Positions 9,208 through 19,970 of a DNA stretch of 64,000 nt are shown in pieces (the first letter of the stretch is position 1; the number at the start of each line of letters is the position of its first letter). The translations under genes and the position numbers were made by a program. The DNA lies in assembly GCF_002694385.1 (NCBI RefSeq), contig NZ_NZMB01000016.1:30200-94199 (forward strand). The letters run 5' to 3'. The notes under the pieces are model-generated. The model had not been told where the DNA came from, made no database searches, and was given only the letters and a program-made list of their open reading frames with translations. The stretch comes from Sneathiella sp. (lineage in GTDB: Bacteria > Pseudomonadota > Alphaproteobacteria > Sneathiellales > Sneathiellaceae).

Positions 9208-10728
9208 ATGGAAGATCGGGATAGAGAACTGGACCCCGCCGTCAAGGTGTCGGACCGGTCAACCGCAGTGATTGATATCGGTTCGAACTCGGTCCGTCTG
9301 GTGGTTTTTGACGGGCCACAGCGGGTTCCCCTCCCCAAATTCAATGAAAAGGTGATGTGCGGTCTCGGGCAGGAGCTCGGGACGACTGGACGGCTGGGCG
9401 AGAAGGCCATGACGGAGGCGCTGGCTGCGCTGCGCCGTTATGCCGCGCTGGTCCATCACATGGGAATCGAGCGCGTTATGGTCGCCGCCACCGCCGCCGT
9501 GCGTGAGGCGGAGAACGGCTCCGAATTTGTTTCCGAGATTGAGCAGCAGTGCGATCTCAATGTGCAGGTGCTGAGCGGCCGTCAGGAGGCACGCTATTCC
9601 GGCCTTGGTGTTCTGTCCGGTATTCCCCATGCGGATGGCGTTGCCGGGGACCTCGGCGGCGGTAGCCTGGAGCTGGTGGAAATTTCCGACTTTCGCATCC
9701 ATGAGACGGCGACATTGCCGCTGGGCGCACTGCGCCTGTCACATATGGGGATGACGGAAGCGAAGCTGCGCAAGACGATCAACAAGAAATTTGAGAAGGC
9801 AAGCTGGCTGGAGAAGCTGACCGCCCGGAATTTCTATGCGGTCGGGGGCGCCTGGCGCGTCCTTGCCCGCTATCATATTATCAAGACCAACCACCCGCTG
9901 ACCATCATCCATAATTACCGCCTGACCGCTGATCAGATCAGCGTTCTGATCGACGAAATTCTCGCCATGTCGATCGAGGATATGTATAACGCCAACGGCA
10001 TCCCGAAATCCCGCGCCAACACCATGCATACCGCCGCCATCATCCTGCAGGAGTTGATGGCCAAGGTGACGCCGAAGAATGTTGTCTTTTCCGGCAATGG
10101 CCTGCGTGAGGGGATGCTGTTTTCCGAACTCAAGAAATCCGTCCGCAAGCGTGATCCGCTGCTCGATGCCTGCCGCGACATGGCCGCGAGTGAAGGCCGT
10201 TTCCCCGAACATGGCGAAGAAATCTATGAGTGGCTGAAAGATGTGCTGCAAATGTCGGACCGCAAGAGCAAGCGGTTGATAATGGCCGCCGCGACCCTGT
10301 CTGACATCGCCTGGTGGGCCAATTCTGACTATCGCGCGGCGCAGGCTTTCCGGCGGATTTTCCGCGCCCCTTTCAGCGGCATCGGCCATCGCGGTCGGGC
10401 AGTTGTCGCGCTTTCCGTCTATGCCCGTTACAAGGGGGATTTGAGCGGCCCGGCGACAATGGACTGTCTCAGGCTGCTGACCGAGGAGGAGGCGAAAAAC
10501 GCGCTGATCACCGGTCTCGCCATGCGGCTCTCCCACACGCTGAGCGGCGGAACCATCGGTATTCTGGCGCAAACGCGGCTTGAAATTTCCACATCCACCG
10601 TCACCCTCAAAATTCCGTCATCGCTCGCGGCGCTGGTCGGGCATCATGTCCGCAAACAGCTCGACAGCCTTGCCGGTAGCCTTGGCTCCGATGCGAAAAT
10701 CGAGGTTATTCCAGGGAAATTATCCTGA
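9208..10728 (+). CDS. ppx: Exopolyphosphatase / GppA-family phosphatase
   Basis: A 506-residue member of the ASKHA-fold Ppx/GppA family, which removes terminal phosphate from polyphosphate or pppGpp. N-terminal AVIDIGSNSVRLVVFDG is the phosphate 1 motif. VAGDLGGGSLELVEI is phosphate 2. YAVGGAWRVLARYH follows in the second subdomain, and the C-terminal region (ETEE-type helices from about residue 320) is the HD-like extension. It directly follows ppk. Its final 23 bp overlap, on opposite strands, the 3' end of rnd. Sequence alone cannot separate Ppx from GppA activity; the ppk linkage favours polyphosphate. Confidence 0.92.
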   Translation: MEDRDRELDPAVKVSDRSTAVIDIGSNSVRLVVFDGPQRVPLPKFNEKVMCGLGQELGTTGRLGEKAMTEALAALRRYAALVHHMGIERVMVAATAAVREAENGSEFVSEIEQQCDLNVQVLSGRQEARYSGLGVLSGIPHADGVAGDLGGGSLELVEISDFRIHETATLPLGALRLSHMGMTEAKLRKTINKKFEKASWLEKLTARNFYAVGGAWRVLARYHIIKTNHPLTIIHNYRLTADQISVLIDEILAMSIEDMYNANGIPKSRANTMHTAAIILQELMAKVTPKNVVFSGNGLREGMLFSELKKSVRKRDPLLDACRDMAASEGRFPEHGEEIYEWLKDVLQMSDRKSKRLIMAAATLSDIAWWANSDYRAAQAFRRIFRAPFSGIGHRGRAVVALSVYARYKGDLSGPATMDCLRLLTEEEAKNALITGLAMRLSHTLSGGTIGILAQTRLEISTSTVTLKIPSSLAALVGHHVRKQLDSLAGSLGSDAKIEVIPGKLS

Positions 10729-11857
10729 TCTTTCCGTCCTTGCAGGACAGCGCAATCTCGCCATGTTTCAGGCGCAGCGCGTCCTCGCCAAAGACGCGGC
10801 GGCGCCAGCCCTTGAGAGCGGGGACGTCCGCCTCGTCATCGGCGGCAATCTTTTCAAGATCGGCAAGGCTGCACACCAGCTTCTGCGCCACATCATTTTC
10901 TTCCGAGCGGAGCTTGAGCAATACCCGCAGCAACTCCATCAGCGGACCGATGCCCTTCGGCGGCGGAGTTTTCTTCGGCAGACGCGGAGCCTGATCGGGC
11001 GGCGTATTAACGCCTTTCTGCACCGCCTCCAGCAATCCGTCACCCATCTTGCCATCGGCGAATTTCTTGCCGATACCGCGCACATGCGACAGGGTTTCCG
11101 CATTCTTCGGCGGATTTGACGCGATTTCTATAAGTGCCTCGTCGCGCAGGATGCGATTGCGCGGAATATCCTGGCGATGGGCCTGCCGCTCCCGCCAGGC
11201 AGCGATACTTTGCAGGATGGCCAGGAATTTTGCATGCGTATTGCGCGACTTGATGCGCATCCAGGCATTTTCCGGCGGAATGAAATAGGTATCGGGGGAA
11301 CGCAGAATCTCCATCTCGGAGGCCACCCATTCCTCGCGCCCGCTGTCCTTCAGCTTGGCCGAGAGATATTTGTATATGTCCCGCAGATGCGTCACATCGG
11401 CTTCCGCATAGGTAAGCTGCCGTTCCGACAGGGGACGGCGCGCCCAGTCCGTGAAGCGGGAGGATTTGTCGATCGCCTTGCCCGTCAGCTTGGACGCCAA
11501 CGTGTCATAGCCGACGGATTCGCCAAAGCCGCAGACCATAGCCGCGACCTGCGTATCGAAGATGGGGGCGGGCACCTCACCGGTCATATGATGAAAAATT
11601 TCAAGGTCCTGCCGTCCCGCATGGAAGACTTTCAGCACCTTCTGATTTTGCAGCAGACGAAAGAGCGGGGCAAGATCAATGCCCTTCGCCATCGGATCAA
11701 GAATAGCCGACTCGTCCTCCGTCGCCATCTGGACAAGGCACAGAATGGGCCAGAAGGTGCTTTCGCGCATGAACTCCGTATCGATGGTCATATAGGAATG
11801 CTGTTCAAAGCGGGTGACCAATTCTTCAAGACCGGCCGTTGTTGTTATTATCTGCAT
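10706..11857 (-). CDS. rnd: Ribonuclease D
   Basis: A 383-residue 3'-5' exoribonuclease acting in tRNA and stable RNA maturation. DEDDy motifs are visible: TIDTEFMRESTFWP (Exo I), VLKVFHAGRQDLEIFHHM (Exo II) and QLTYAEADVTHLRDIY (Exo III with the Tyr). An HRDC domain follows around residues 205-290 (ILQSIAAWRERQAHRQDIPRNRI). Length and order match RNase D. It converges on ppx with a 23 bp overlap, and its 5' end is separated by 192 bp from the divergent aspS. Confidence 0.95.
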   Translation of the reverse strand: MQIITTTAGLEELVTRFEQHSYMTIDTEFMRESTFWPILCLVQMATEDESAILDPMAKGIDLAPLFRLLQNQKVLKVFHAGRQDLEIFHHMTGEVPAPIFDTQVAAMVCGFGESVGYDTLASKLTGKAIDKSSRFTDWARRPLSERQLTYAEADVTHLRDIYKYLSAKLKDSGREEWVASEMEILRSPDTYFIPPENAWMRIKSRNTHAKFLAILQSIAAWRERQAHRQDIPRNRILRDEALIEIASNPPKNAETLSHVRGIGKKFADGKMGDGLLEAVQKGVNTPPDQAPRLPKKTPPPKGIGPLMELLRVLLKLRSEENDVAQKLVCSLADLEKIAADDEADVPALKGWRRRVFGEDALRLKHGEIALSCKDGKIRIISLE

Positions 11858-12049
11858 TGAATACTTGCGCCCTTTCAGGCAACGCTGCGTTTTGGGGCAT
11901 CCGGACGCGACTTGTTACGCCATGACGTTCATTCCCCGACAATAGCCCATATTTCTCCATAAAGGAAGGTTGGCGGCGGGCAAAAAACCATGTAAGACAG
12001 GCGCGTCATCAATAGCGATCCGGCTGGATCCGAAACTTAAGAGAGTATC

Positions 12050-13834
12050 ATGCATAGCTACCGCACCCATACTTGCGCCGATCTGCGCGAGAGTGATGTT
12101 GGCAAAACCGTCCGCCTGTCGGGCTGGGTTCATCGCAAGCGCGATCATGGCAATCTGCTGTTTGTCGATCTGCGCGACCATTACGGGATTACCCAATGCG
12201 TGATCGAACATGATGTGCCGAATTTCAAGGCCGTTGAGAGCGTGCGGTCGGAAAGTGTCGTCACCGTCACGGGCAAGGTCGTCGCCCGCAGCCAGGAGAC
12301 CGTGAATCCGAACCTGCCGACCGGCAGTATCGAGATTTATATCAGCGAGTTCGCCATCCAGTCGGCGGCCGATGAACTGCCCATGCCCGTCTTTGGCGAT
12401 CAGGAATATCCGGAAGATATCCGCCTGCGCCACCGGTATCTTGATCTGCGCCGTGACCGGCTGCATCAGAATATCGTGCTGCGCTCCAACGTTATTGCGA
12501 GCCTGCGGGACGCCATGCGCGCGCAGGGCTTCATGGAATTTCAGACGCCGATCCTGACGGCCTCCTCACCGGAGGGCGCGCGCGACTTTCTGGTACCGAG
12601 CCGGATGCATCCCGGTAAGTTCTACGCCCTGCCGCAGGCACCGCAGCAGTTCAAGCAGCTTATCATGATGTCGGGCTTTGATCGCTACTTCCAGATCGCG
12701 CCCTGCTTCCGCGACGAAGACGCCCGCGCCGACCGCAGCCCGGGCGAGTTTTACCAGCTTGATATCGAGATGGCGTTTGTGACACAGGAAGATGTGTTCA
12801 ATGCCGTTGAACCGGTGTTGACCGATGTCTTCAAGAAATTTGCAGGCGATCGCAAGGTCGTCACCCCGTTCGAACGCATTCCCTTCGATGAGGCGATGCT
12901 GAAATACGGCTCCGACAAGCCGGATTTGCGCAACCCGATCATCCTCAGCGATGCGACGGAACCTTTCCGCGGCTCGGGCTTCGGCCTGTTCGCGAAAAAT
13001 ATTGAGGCGGGGGCTGTTGTACGGGCTATCCCGGCTCCGGGCGCCGCCGACCGGCCACGCAGCTTCTTCGACAAGACGAACGACTGGGCCCGCAAGGAAG
13101 GCGCGGGCGGTCTCGGCTACATCATCTTCAAGGACGGCGAAGCGAAAGGCCCGATTGCGAAAAATCTCGATGAGGAACGCATTGCCAAAATTCGCGAAGT
13201 TACCGGCGTGGGTGAGGGGGATGCCGTCTTCTTTGCCTGTGACAAGGCATCCGGCGCGGCGGAACTCGCCGGCAAGGCCCGCATCCGCATCGGCGAAGAG
13301 CTGGATATCTGCGAAAAAGATGTCTTCCGCTTCTGCTGGGTGGTCGATTTCCCGATGTTCGAATATGACGACAAGGAAAAGAAGCTCGACTTCAGCCATA
13401 ACCCCTTCTCCATGCCGCAGGGCGGGCTTGAGGCGTTGGAGACTATGGACCCGCTCGACATCAAGGGCTATCAATATGATATTGTCTGCAACGGGATCGA
13501 GCTGTCATCCGGCGCCATCCGGAACCATCGTCCCGATATCATGATCAAGGCCTTCGAGATTGCGGGATATGACGCGACCGTGGTGGAAGACCGCTTCGGC
13601 GGGATGCTGAGCGCGTTCCGCTATGGCGCACCGCCCCATGGCGGCATTGCCCCCGGCGTTGACAGGATTGTCATGCTGCTGGCGGATGAGCCGAATATCC
13701 GCGAGGTGATCCTGTTCCCGATGAACCAGCAGGCGCAGGATCTGATGATGCATGCCCCGGCGGAAGTGCCGCTGAAGAACCTGCGGGAGCTGCATATCCG
13801 CACGGTTCTGCCGCAACCGAAATCAGACGGCTGA
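12050..13834 (+). CDS. aspS: Aspartyl-tRNA synthetase
   Basis: A 594-residue class IIb synthetase. The N-terminal OB-fold anticodon domain reads [21 protein letters not shown]. Motif 2 surrounds [22 protein letters not shown], the bacterial GAD insertion is present in the middle, and motif 3 is [19 protein letters not shown]. His33 in the RKRDHG loop is the residue type seen in non-discriminating AspRS enzymes that also charge tRNA-Asn for GatCAB. This is an inference from the family, and gatCAB is not in this window. A strong terminator follows within 60 bp, so it is probably monocistronic. Confidence 0.97.
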   Translation: MHSYRTHTCADLRESDVGKTVRLSGWVHRKRDHGNLLFVDLRDHYGITQCVIEHDVPNFKAVESVRSESVVTVTGKVVARSQETVNPNLPTGSIEIYISEFAIQSAADELPMPVFGDQEYPEDIRLRHRYLDLRRDRLHQNIVLRSNVIASLRDAMRAQGFMEFQTPILTASSPEGARDFLVPSRMHPGKFYALPQAPQQFKQLIMMSGFDRYFQIAPCFRDEDARADRSPGEFYQLDIEMAFVTQEDVFNAVEPVLTDVFKKFAGDRKVVTPFERIPFDEAMLKYGSDKPDLRNPIILSDATEPFRGSGFGLFAKNIEAGAVVRAIPAPGAADRPRSFFDKTNDWARKEGAGGLGYIIFKDGEAKGPIAKNLDEERIAKIREVTGVGEGDAVFFACDKASGAAELAGKARIRIGEELDICEKDVFRFCWVVDFPMFEYDDKEKKLDFSHNPFSMPQGGLEALETMDPLDIKGYQYDIVCNGIELSSGAIRNHRPDIMIKAFEIAGYDATVVEDRFGGMLSAFRYGAPPHGGIAPGVDRIVMLLADEPNIREVILFPMNQQAQDLMMHAPAEVPLKNLRELHIRTVLPQPKSDG

Positions 13835-13856
13835 TAAAAAATAGTACGCGAAATAC

Positions 13857-13890
13857 AAAACCCGCCACATTCGGCGGGTTTTTTATTTTT
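13857..13890 (+). terminator. Intrinsic terminator after aspS
   Basis: AAAACCCGCC pairs with GGCGGGTTTT (13857-13866 with 13873-13882) around a short loop and is followed by a T-rich run. It lies 22 bp after the aspS stop and before the EAL gene promoter region. Confidence 0.9.
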
Positions 13891-13913
13891 CCTTCAATCC
13901 ATTACCGAATTTT

Positions 13914-13936
13914 TAACATATCGCTGGCTAATGTTA
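13914..13936. promoter_or_regulatory. Inverted repeat TAACAT-N11-ATGTTA upstream of the EAL gene
   Basis: A perfect 6 bp inverted repeat (13914-13919 and 13931-13936) lies 28 bp before the GTG of the PAS-GGDEF-EAL gene and just after the aspS terminator. Its position would fit an operator or promoter element, but 6 bp arms in AT-rich DNA can arise by chance. Confidence 0.25.
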
Positions 13937-13963
13937 TCCTGACATTAACCAAAAGGTTGTACG

Positions 13964-15643
13964 GTGACTGAAGAAAGCAAACTGGATATCCTGCGCACTG
14001 AAAAGGAACGCTTCGTCGCCTTTTCATTCGCCGCTGCGGATTTGCTCATCGAGCTGGACAAAGACGGCTCCGTCATATTCGCTTCCGGCGCCGCGAAAGG
14101 GCTGACCGGGTTAGACATGAATGATCTGGAAGGCACCATTTTCCTGGATCTGGTGACCGAACAGGATCGTCCGATCATTACCAATATTCTTGACAGTATG
14201 CAGGTCGGTGATCGAATTACACCGGTCGTTGTCCGCATGGAAAACACCCACATCTCCACTATTGTGGGCGCCTGCAAATTGCCGCGAAATCATGAACATG
14301 TCTTCCTCGCCCTCAATATCTCCAGCATGGCGGCGGTGCGCACCAGTTCGGAATATCGCGACACCGATACGGGCCTGCTCGGGCGGACGGATTTTCTCAA
14401 ACTTGCCGACCAGCAGATGACGCTGGCCGCCAACGCCGGGCAGAAAACAGAGTTGACGCTGTTACAGTTGAATGGTCTTTCCGCGCTTCAGGAACGCCTC
14501 GGCGAAGAGGAGATGGGACAGTTTTTTGACCGCATCGGCGTCATTCTGCGACGCTATTCCCTGGGCGGGGACAGCGCCGGACGTCTTGATGCGGAAAAAT
14601 ACGGCGTCGTGCACAGCCCCGCCATCGACACGCGCATTCTGGAAGAAAAAATTTCCTCCCTCGCCGCAGAGGGAGGCAAGGGAAGCATTATTGTGCAGCA
14701 AAGCACTGTTGAGCTGATGAAGGGACAGCTTTCCGCCAATCATGCGACGCAGGCGTTGATGTATGTTATCAACAACTTCGTCGAGAATGATATTGAGGAT
14801 TTCAATATCAAATCTCTGGCGGAAGGCATGGATAACCGGCTGGAAAAAACCATGAACCGGATGCTGGCGCTCAAATCCATGTTCCAGAATTACAAGTTCA
14901 AATTGGCTTACCAGCCCATTGTCCAGCTATCGGACCGGGAAATCCATCATTATGAGGTGCTCTCCCGTTTCAAGGACGGGGAGAGCCCCTATGAAACCGT
15001 GACCTTCGCGGAGGAAACGGGCATTGTGCAGGATCTTGACCTCGGCGTTGCCCACAAGGTCAAGGAGAAGCTGCTGGAATTCCAGAAGCGCGGTGATACG
15101 CTGCCGCGTCTTGCCATCAACCTGTCCGGCTATTCTCTGGAATCCGACAGCTTTGTGGACAATCTGCTGGCGCTTTATGCGGATAATGACGAAATCCGTG
15201 AACATGTCAGTCTGGAGGTTACCGAAACCAGCCGTATCAAGGATTTGCAGCGGGCCGAAAATGTCATTCAGTCAATCCGCCGCAATGGCATCGAAGTGGC
15301 GCTTGATGATATGGGCTCCGGCTCCGCTTCCTTCCAATATATCCGTGCCATGACCGTTGACTATATCAAGATTGATGGCACCTATATCAAGGAAGTGCTG
15401 ACCAACAAGCGCGACGCCGCTATTCTGAAAGCGCTTTCGCGCCTCTGCCAGGAGCTGGATATCGGCACCATCGCGGAAATGGTGGAAACGAAAGAACAGC
15501 TTCATGTGCTCAATGTGCTCGGCGTCAATTACGGGCAGGGCTGGTATTTCGGCAAGCCGCAGCCGGACATCCAGACGAAGCGCAAGAACCGCTCGATTAC
15601 CCAGAATCTGAAGCGCAAGGGCTTCGCTACCACCTGGTCATAA
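13964..15643 (+). CDS. PAS - degenerate GGDEF - EAL cyclic-di-GMP phosphodiesterase
   Basis: A 559-residue cytoplasmic signalling protein with no membrane segment. It has an N-terminal PAS-like region (about 10-120), a GGDEF domain whose signature is lost (RLDAEKYGVV at the expected site, about 205-215), and a full EAL domain (about 310-540). EAL catalytic residues look intact: YEVLSR (Glu331), LAINLSG, LEVTETSR, VALDDMGSGSASF, VDYIKIDG, IAEMVETKEQ and YGQGWYFG. It should therefore hydrolyse c-di-GMP to pGpG, with the degenerate GGDEF as a possible GTP-sensing module. The start is GTG 13964. It is flanked by terminators on both sides, so it is transcribed alone. Confidence 0.88.
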   Translation: MTEESKLDILRTEKERFVAFSFAAADLLIELDKDGSVIFASGAAKGLTGLDMNDLEGTIFLDLVTEQDRPIITNILDSMQVGDRITPVVVRMENTHISTIVGACKLPRNHEHVFLALNISSMAAVRTSSEYRDTDTGLLGRTDFLKLADQQMTLAANAGQKTELTLLQLNGLSALQERLGEEEMGQFFDRIGVILRRYSLGGDSAGRLDAEKYGVVHSPAIDTRILEEKISSLAAEGGKGSIIVQQSTVELMKGQLSANHATQALMYVINNFVENDIEDFNIKSLAEGMDNRLEKTMNRMLALKSMFQNYKFKLAYQPIVQLSDREIHHYEVLSRFKDGESPYETVTFAEETGIVQDLDLGVAHKVKEKLLEFQKRGDTLPRLAINLSGYSLESDSFVDNLLALYADNDEIREHVSLEVTETSRIKDLQRAENVIQSIRRNGIEVALDDMGSGSASFQYIRAMTVDYIKIDGTYIKEVLTNKRDAAILKALSRLCQELDIGTIAEMVETKEQLHVLNVLGVNYGQGWYFGKPQPDIQTKRKNRSITQNLKRKGFATTWS

Positions 15644-15662
15644 GGTCGCATACAGACTGAAA

Positions 15663-15695
15663 AAGGGCCTGTTTCCGGAAACAGGCCCTTCTTTC
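15663..15695 (+). terminator. Intrinsic terminator after the EAL gene
   Basis: AAGGGCCTGTTTCC and GGAAACAGGCCCTT form an essentially perfect hairpin (15663-15690) with A-rich flank upstream and CTTTC downstream, 20 bp after the stop. The rest of 15696-15852 shows nothing recognisable; nrdJ ends there from the other strand. Confidence 0.85.
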
Positions 15696-15852
15696 GGGAG
15701 CAATGATAAGGCAAGCAATCAGCCTTTTTATACTCAAAAGAAAGATAATCTTATAAGCTACTGATTACGCTACTCTTTTACTCTACAGGTTACGCAACGA
15801 AACTGTTCATCCGCGGGATGGGAACAACCGTAATCGACAAAATGGGTAAGCG

Positions 15853-18800
15853 TTACGAACATCCGCTGGTGGAACCGCAGGTATCGCATTTCATGCAGGT
15901 TCCATTGCGCACAAGGGTGAAATTGCCGCATTCGCCACAGCTATCGCCCTCATATCCTTTCATGCGCGCTTCCATGACGCGGCTGAGCCGGTCAGATCCG
16001 GCGGCGGCACTCGATGATCCGCCGCCCGCGCTGACACTGGCGGCCGCCACGGCCCCGGCGGCGCCGAAACTGGCTGCCGCCGCACTCACCTGGCCTTCAC
16101 CAAGGCTCATGCTCATGGCGGAAAGGCCGCCCTGCAGCACCTCGAAATTATTGGCGCGGACATAGCCCGTGGAGGCAAGGTTGATGACATTATTGATGGC
16201 CGCCGGGTTGCGCGCGACTTCATCATCGGTAATCTTCGCCTGCGCCTCGCCACCGCCGATGGCGTCGGTGCGCAGATCATCCACCGCCACATGAGCCAGA
16301 TCATTGCGACCGAGATAGGAAATCGCCAGCTCGCGGAACAGGTAATCAAGGATTGAGGTGGACATCTTGATGGCATCATTGCCCTCGACAATGCCCGAGG
16401 GTTCAAAGCGCGTGAAGGTATAGGCCTCAACGAATTCCTCAAGCGGCACGCCATATTGCAGGCCGATGGAAATAGCGATGGCGAAGTTATTCATCAGGCT
16501 GCGGAAGGCCGCGCCTTCCTTATGCATATCGATAAACACTTCACCGAGATTGCCGTCATCATATTCACCGGTCCGCAAATAAACCTTGTGCCCGCCGACC
16601 ACGGCTTTCTGGGTATAGCCTTTGCGCCGGGTCGGCAGCTTCTTGCGCTCCGACACCAGCCGTTCGACAATCCGTTCGGCCACCACATTGCTGGCCGCTG
16701 CGGGAGAAACCTTCACCTCTTCCTGCACGTCCTCATAATCTTCCTCATCAAAGGTAAGGGCGGAGAGGGGCTGGCTCAGCTTGGAGCCATCGCGATAAAG
16801 CGCGTTGGCTTTGAGCGCCAGCTTCCAGGAGAGGAGATACGCCTCCTTGCAATCCTCAACCGTGGCGCTGTTGGCCATATTGATGGTCTTCGAGATGGCG
16901 CCGGAAATAAAGGGCTGCGCCGCCGCCATCATGCGGATATGGCTTTCCACGGATAACAGGCGGGTGCCTTTGCGGCCGCAGGGGTTGGCACAATCGAAGA
17001 CAGGCAGATGCTCGTCTTTCAGATGCGGCGCACCTTCCAGTGTCATCGCGCCGCAGCAATAGCTGTTGGCGGCTTCAACTTCCAGACGGGTGAAGCCGAT
17101 GGCAGCCAGCAGATCGAAGCCGTAATCATTGAGATCATCGGCATCGAGCCCCAGCACATCTGCGCAGAAATCTTCGCCAAGCGTGAATTTGTTAAAGGCG
17201 AATTTGATATCAAAGCTGCTGGCAAGGGAGGCTTCCAGCTTCTCCAGCACCTCATCGGTGAAGCCTTTCGTCCTGAGGGCTTCATGATTGACGCCGGGCG
17301 CATTTTCAAGCGTGCCATGGCCGACCGCATAGTCGATGATATCTTTTGTCTCTGCCCGGCTGTAGCCAAGATGGGCGAGGGCCTCGGGCACCGTGCGGTT
17401 GATGATCTTGAAATAGCCGCCACCGGCCAGCTTCTTGAATTTGACGATAGCGAAATCCGGCTCAATCCCCGTGGTGTCGCAATCCATGACGAGGCCAATG
17501 GTCCCCGTCGGCGCAATCACGGAAACCTGCGCATTGCGATACCCATGGGTTTTCCCAAGTTCAAGCGCGTCGTCCCAGGCCTTTTTTGCCGCATCCGCCA
17601 GCCCATCTTCCGGGCAGTTGATGGCATCAAGCGGGACAGGAAGGACATGCAGCGCCTCATAGCCGTCATTCAGGCCATAGGCGGCGTTGCGGTGATTGCG
17701 GATCACGCGCAGCATGTGGTTCGCATTTTTTTTGTATCCGGGGAATGCCCCAAGCTCGGACGCCATTTCGGCGCTGGTCCGATAGGCAACGCCGGTCATC
17801 ACCGCGGTGATCGCCGCGCAAAGCGCTCGGCCTTCTGCGGAATCATAGGATAGGCCGCGCGCCATCAGCAGGCCGCCGATATTGGCATAGCCAAGGCCGA
17901 GAGTACGGAATTTATAGCTGAGCTTCGCAATCTCCTCCGACGGGAACTGCGCCATCAGGACGGAGATTTCAAGCGTCACCGTCCAGACCCGGACGGCATG
18001 CTCAAACGCCTCGATATCGAAGCTTTTGTCGGCGCGGCGGAAAGTCATCAGGTTGAGAGACGCGAGATTGCACGCCGTGTTATCGAGGAACATATATTCC
18101 GAACAGGGGTTGGAGGCGTTGATCCGGCCGTCCTCCGGGCAGGTGTGCCAATCATTGATGGTGGTGTCATACTGCAACCCCGGATCGGCCGACTGCCACG
18201 CGGCTTCGCCGATCTGATCCCACAAATCGCGGGCCTTGACGGTTTTCGCGACTTTTCCGTCGGTGCGGCGAGTCAGGTTCCAGTCGCCATCCCGCAGCAC
18301 CGCTTCGATGAAATCATCGGTAACGCGGACGGAATTATTGGAATTCTGCCCTGATACCGTGAGATAAGCGGCCGAATCCCAATCTGTATCATAGGTTGGA
18401 AATTCGATTTCGGTGTAACCCTGCTTTGCAAACTGGATAACCCGCTGGATATAATTTTCCGGCACCATCGCCTTGCGCGCGCCGATAATTGCCTTTTTGA
18501 GAGCGGGGTTTTCAGCCGGAATGAAGGCTTCATCGCCTTCAATCTCCTGACAGGCCTTGATGACATTGTTCAGGTGAATGTTGCACAGCTTCGATCCGGC
18601 AACGAGGGAGGCAACCTTCTGCTCCTCCACCGCCTTCCAGCCAATATATTCCTCAATGTCCGGATGGTCGATATCCAGCGTCACCATCTTGGCCGCGCGC
18701 CGCGTGGTCCCACCGGATTTAATCGCGCCTGCCGCCCGATCGCCGATTTTGAGGAAGCTCATCAGGCCGGAGGATTTTCCGCCGCCCGATAGCCGCTCGC

Positions 18801-19524
18801 CTTCGCTGCGCAGGCTTGAAAAATTGGTGCCGGTACCGGAGCCATATTTGAACAGCCGCGCCTCCCGCACCCACAGGTCCATGATTCCGCCCTCATTGAC
18901 CAGATCATCGTCGACCGACTGGATGAAGCAGGCGTGGGGCTGCGGATGCTCATAGGAGCTTTCGGATTTTTTCAGTTTTCCGGTCTTGAAATCCACATAG
19001 GAATGCCCCTGTGCCGGTCCATCAATGCCATAGGCCCAGTGCAGGCCCGTGTTGAACCACTGCGGCGAATTAGGGGCGCCCATCTGGCTCGCCAGCATAA
19101 AGCGCATTTCATCGAAATAGGCGCGGGCGTCTTCCTCACCGTCGAAATAGCCGCCTTTCCAGCCCCAGTAGGCCCAAGTTCCAGCCAACCGATCAAACAC
19201 CTCTGTCGAGGATGTCTCGCCAATATAACGATCCTCTTCAGACAGTTCGGCAAGCGCCTCCTCATCGGCGGCCTGCTTCCACAGCCATTCCGGCACATCC
19301 TTTTCCGCAACCGGTTTCAGCCGCGCCGGAACACCTGCCTTGCGGAAATATTTCTGGGCGATGATATCGCAGGCCACCTGCGACCAGCTTGCGGGCACGT
19401 CAATGCCTTCCAGCCGGAAGACGACCGATCCATCCGGATTGCGGATTTCACTCGTTGTCTGTCTGAATTTGATGCTTGCGTAAGGGGATGAATCTTGTTT
19501 GGTGAACCGTCGCTCTATACGCAT
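15853..19524 (-). CDS. nrdJ: Vitamin B12-dependent (class II) ribonucleotide reductase NrdJ, large form
   Basis: NrdJ reduces ribonucleotides to deoxyribonucleotides with adenosylcobalamin as radical source, independently of oxygen. The 1223-residue chain is the long alphaproteobacterial type. It has an N-terminal region with [30 protein letters not shown] and [12 protein letters not shown]; the central barrel with [22 protein letters not shown] and [24 protein letters not shown]; and a TSCPD-like C-terminal section. The tail is cysteine-rich ([18 protein letters not shown]), probably a zinc ribbon or redox-active shuttle. The start [11 protein letters not shown] at 19524 is preferred; an ATG five codons upstream is possible. 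No nrdAB or nrdDG is in the window. A putative NrdR box lies upstream. Confidence 0.95.
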   Translation of the reverse strand: MRIERRFTKQDSSPYASIKFRQTTSEIRNPDGSVVFRLEGIDVPASWSQVACDIIAQKYFRKAGVPARLKPVAEKDVPEWLWKQAADEEALAELSEEDRYIGETSSTEVFDRLAGTWAYWGWKGGYFDGEEDARAYFDEMRFMLASQMGAPNSPQWFNTGLHWAYGIDGPAQGHSYVDFKTGKLKKSESSYEHPQPHACFIQSVDDDLVNEGGIMDLWVREARLFKYGSGTGTNFSSLRSEGERLSGGGKSSGLMSFLKIGDRAAGAIKSGGTTRRAAKMVTLDIDHPDIEEYIGWKAVEEQKVASLVAGSKLCNIHLNNVIKACQEIEGDEAFIPAENPALKKAIIGARKAMVPENYIQRVIQFAKQGYTEIEFPTYDTDWDSAAYLTVSGQNSNNSVRVTDDFIEAVLRDGDWNLTRRTDGKVAKTVKARDLWDQIGEAAWQSADPGLQYDTTINDWHTCPEDGRINASNPCSEYMFLDNTACNLASLNLMTFRRADKSFDIEAFEHAVRVWTVTLEISVLMAQFPSEEIAKLSYKFRTLGLGYANIGGLLMARGLSYDSAEGRALCAAITAVMTGVAYRTSAEMASELGAFPGYKKNANHMLRVIRNHRNAAYGLNDGYEALHVLPVPLDAINCPEDGLADAAKKAWDDALELGKTHGYRNAQVSVIAPTGTIGLVMDCDTTGIEPDFAIVKFKKLAGGGYFKIINRTVPEALAHLGYSRAETKDIIDYAVGHGTLENAPGVNHEALRTKGFTDEVLEKLEASLASSFDIKFAFNKFTLGEDFCADVLGLDADDLNDYGFDLLAAIGFTRLEVEAANSYCCGAMTLEGAPHLKDEHLPVFDCANPCGRKGTRLLSVESHIRMMAAAQPFISGAISKTINMANSATVEDCKEAYLLSWKLALKANALYRDGSKLSQPLSALTFDEEDYEDVQEEVKVSPAAASNVVAERIVERLVSERKKLPTRRKGYTQKAVVGGHKVYLRTGEYDDGNLGEVFIDMHKEGAAFRSLMNNFAIAISIGLQYGVPLEEFVEAYTFTRFEPSGIVEGNDAIKMSTSILDYLFRELAISYLGRNDLAHVAVDDLRTDAIGGGEAQAKITDDEVARNPAAINNVINLASTGYVRANNFEVLQGGLSAMSMSLGEGQVSAAAASFGAAGAVAAASVSAGGGSSSAAAGSDRLSRVMEARMKGYEGDSCGECGNFTLVRNGTCMKCDTCGSTSGCS

Positions 19525-19970
19525 CTTCAGGCCTTCCATTATACTGAATTAAAGTCGTTCCTGTCGGAGCGGAATATTTGCCTGAAACGCCGGAAAACAC
19601 AGGCGGGAGCAGCTCCCTCTCATTTCCAACGCCTACCATATATAGTAGGCAAAATCCCCCCAACTGCATAGGATCATGTCATCAGATTTTGGGGTGTCAA
19701 CCGCAAAAAATCTAGATTTAGTGGCTAAAATTTTATCAATCGCGAAATATGGCGGTTTCGTGACAGTTAAGGGATTTTATGGTTAACAAGAAAATCGGCG
19801 TCCGTTGTAGAAAAGCAACGCTGTAACAGACAAAGAGATGGACCGGGCAGAATCAACCGGGCAGGGGCGGCGGATTGCGTCCGCAACACGAAAAGTTAGA
19901 CTGGACGAACGGTCCTGTGAATGCCATATTCCGGGCAAATATTCATGCTTTCCTATGAGAGACGAGCGAT
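19525..19970. other. Intergenic region between nrdJ and the NDUFA12-like gene
   Basis: About 446 bp without a convincing gene. It holds the NrdR-box-like palindrome at 19632-19649 and AT-rich stretches (19680-19800). I looked for a cobalamin riboswitch on the nrdJ side and saw no B12-box-like element. The short open frames here have no recognisable content. Confidence 0.6.
19632..19649 (-). promoter_or_regulatory. NrdR-box-like palindrome upstream of nrdJ
   Basis: CCTACCATATATAGTAGG is an 18 bp near-perfect palindrome whose core CCATATATAG fits the NrdR consensus (C-w-A-t-A-T-a-T-w-G) except one position. It lies about 108 bp upstream of the nrdJ start. On the minus strand, TTGGGG-N17-TATGGT could be a promoter whose -10 overlaps the box, as expected for NrdR repression. 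NrdR usually binds paired boxes about three helical turns apart; I see only one clear copy. Confidence 0.6.

Noticed and set aside
19540..19970. Cobalamin riboswitch for nrdJ
   Set aside because: Expected because NrdJ uses B12, but no B12-box-like conserved core or fitting stems were seen in the upstream region.
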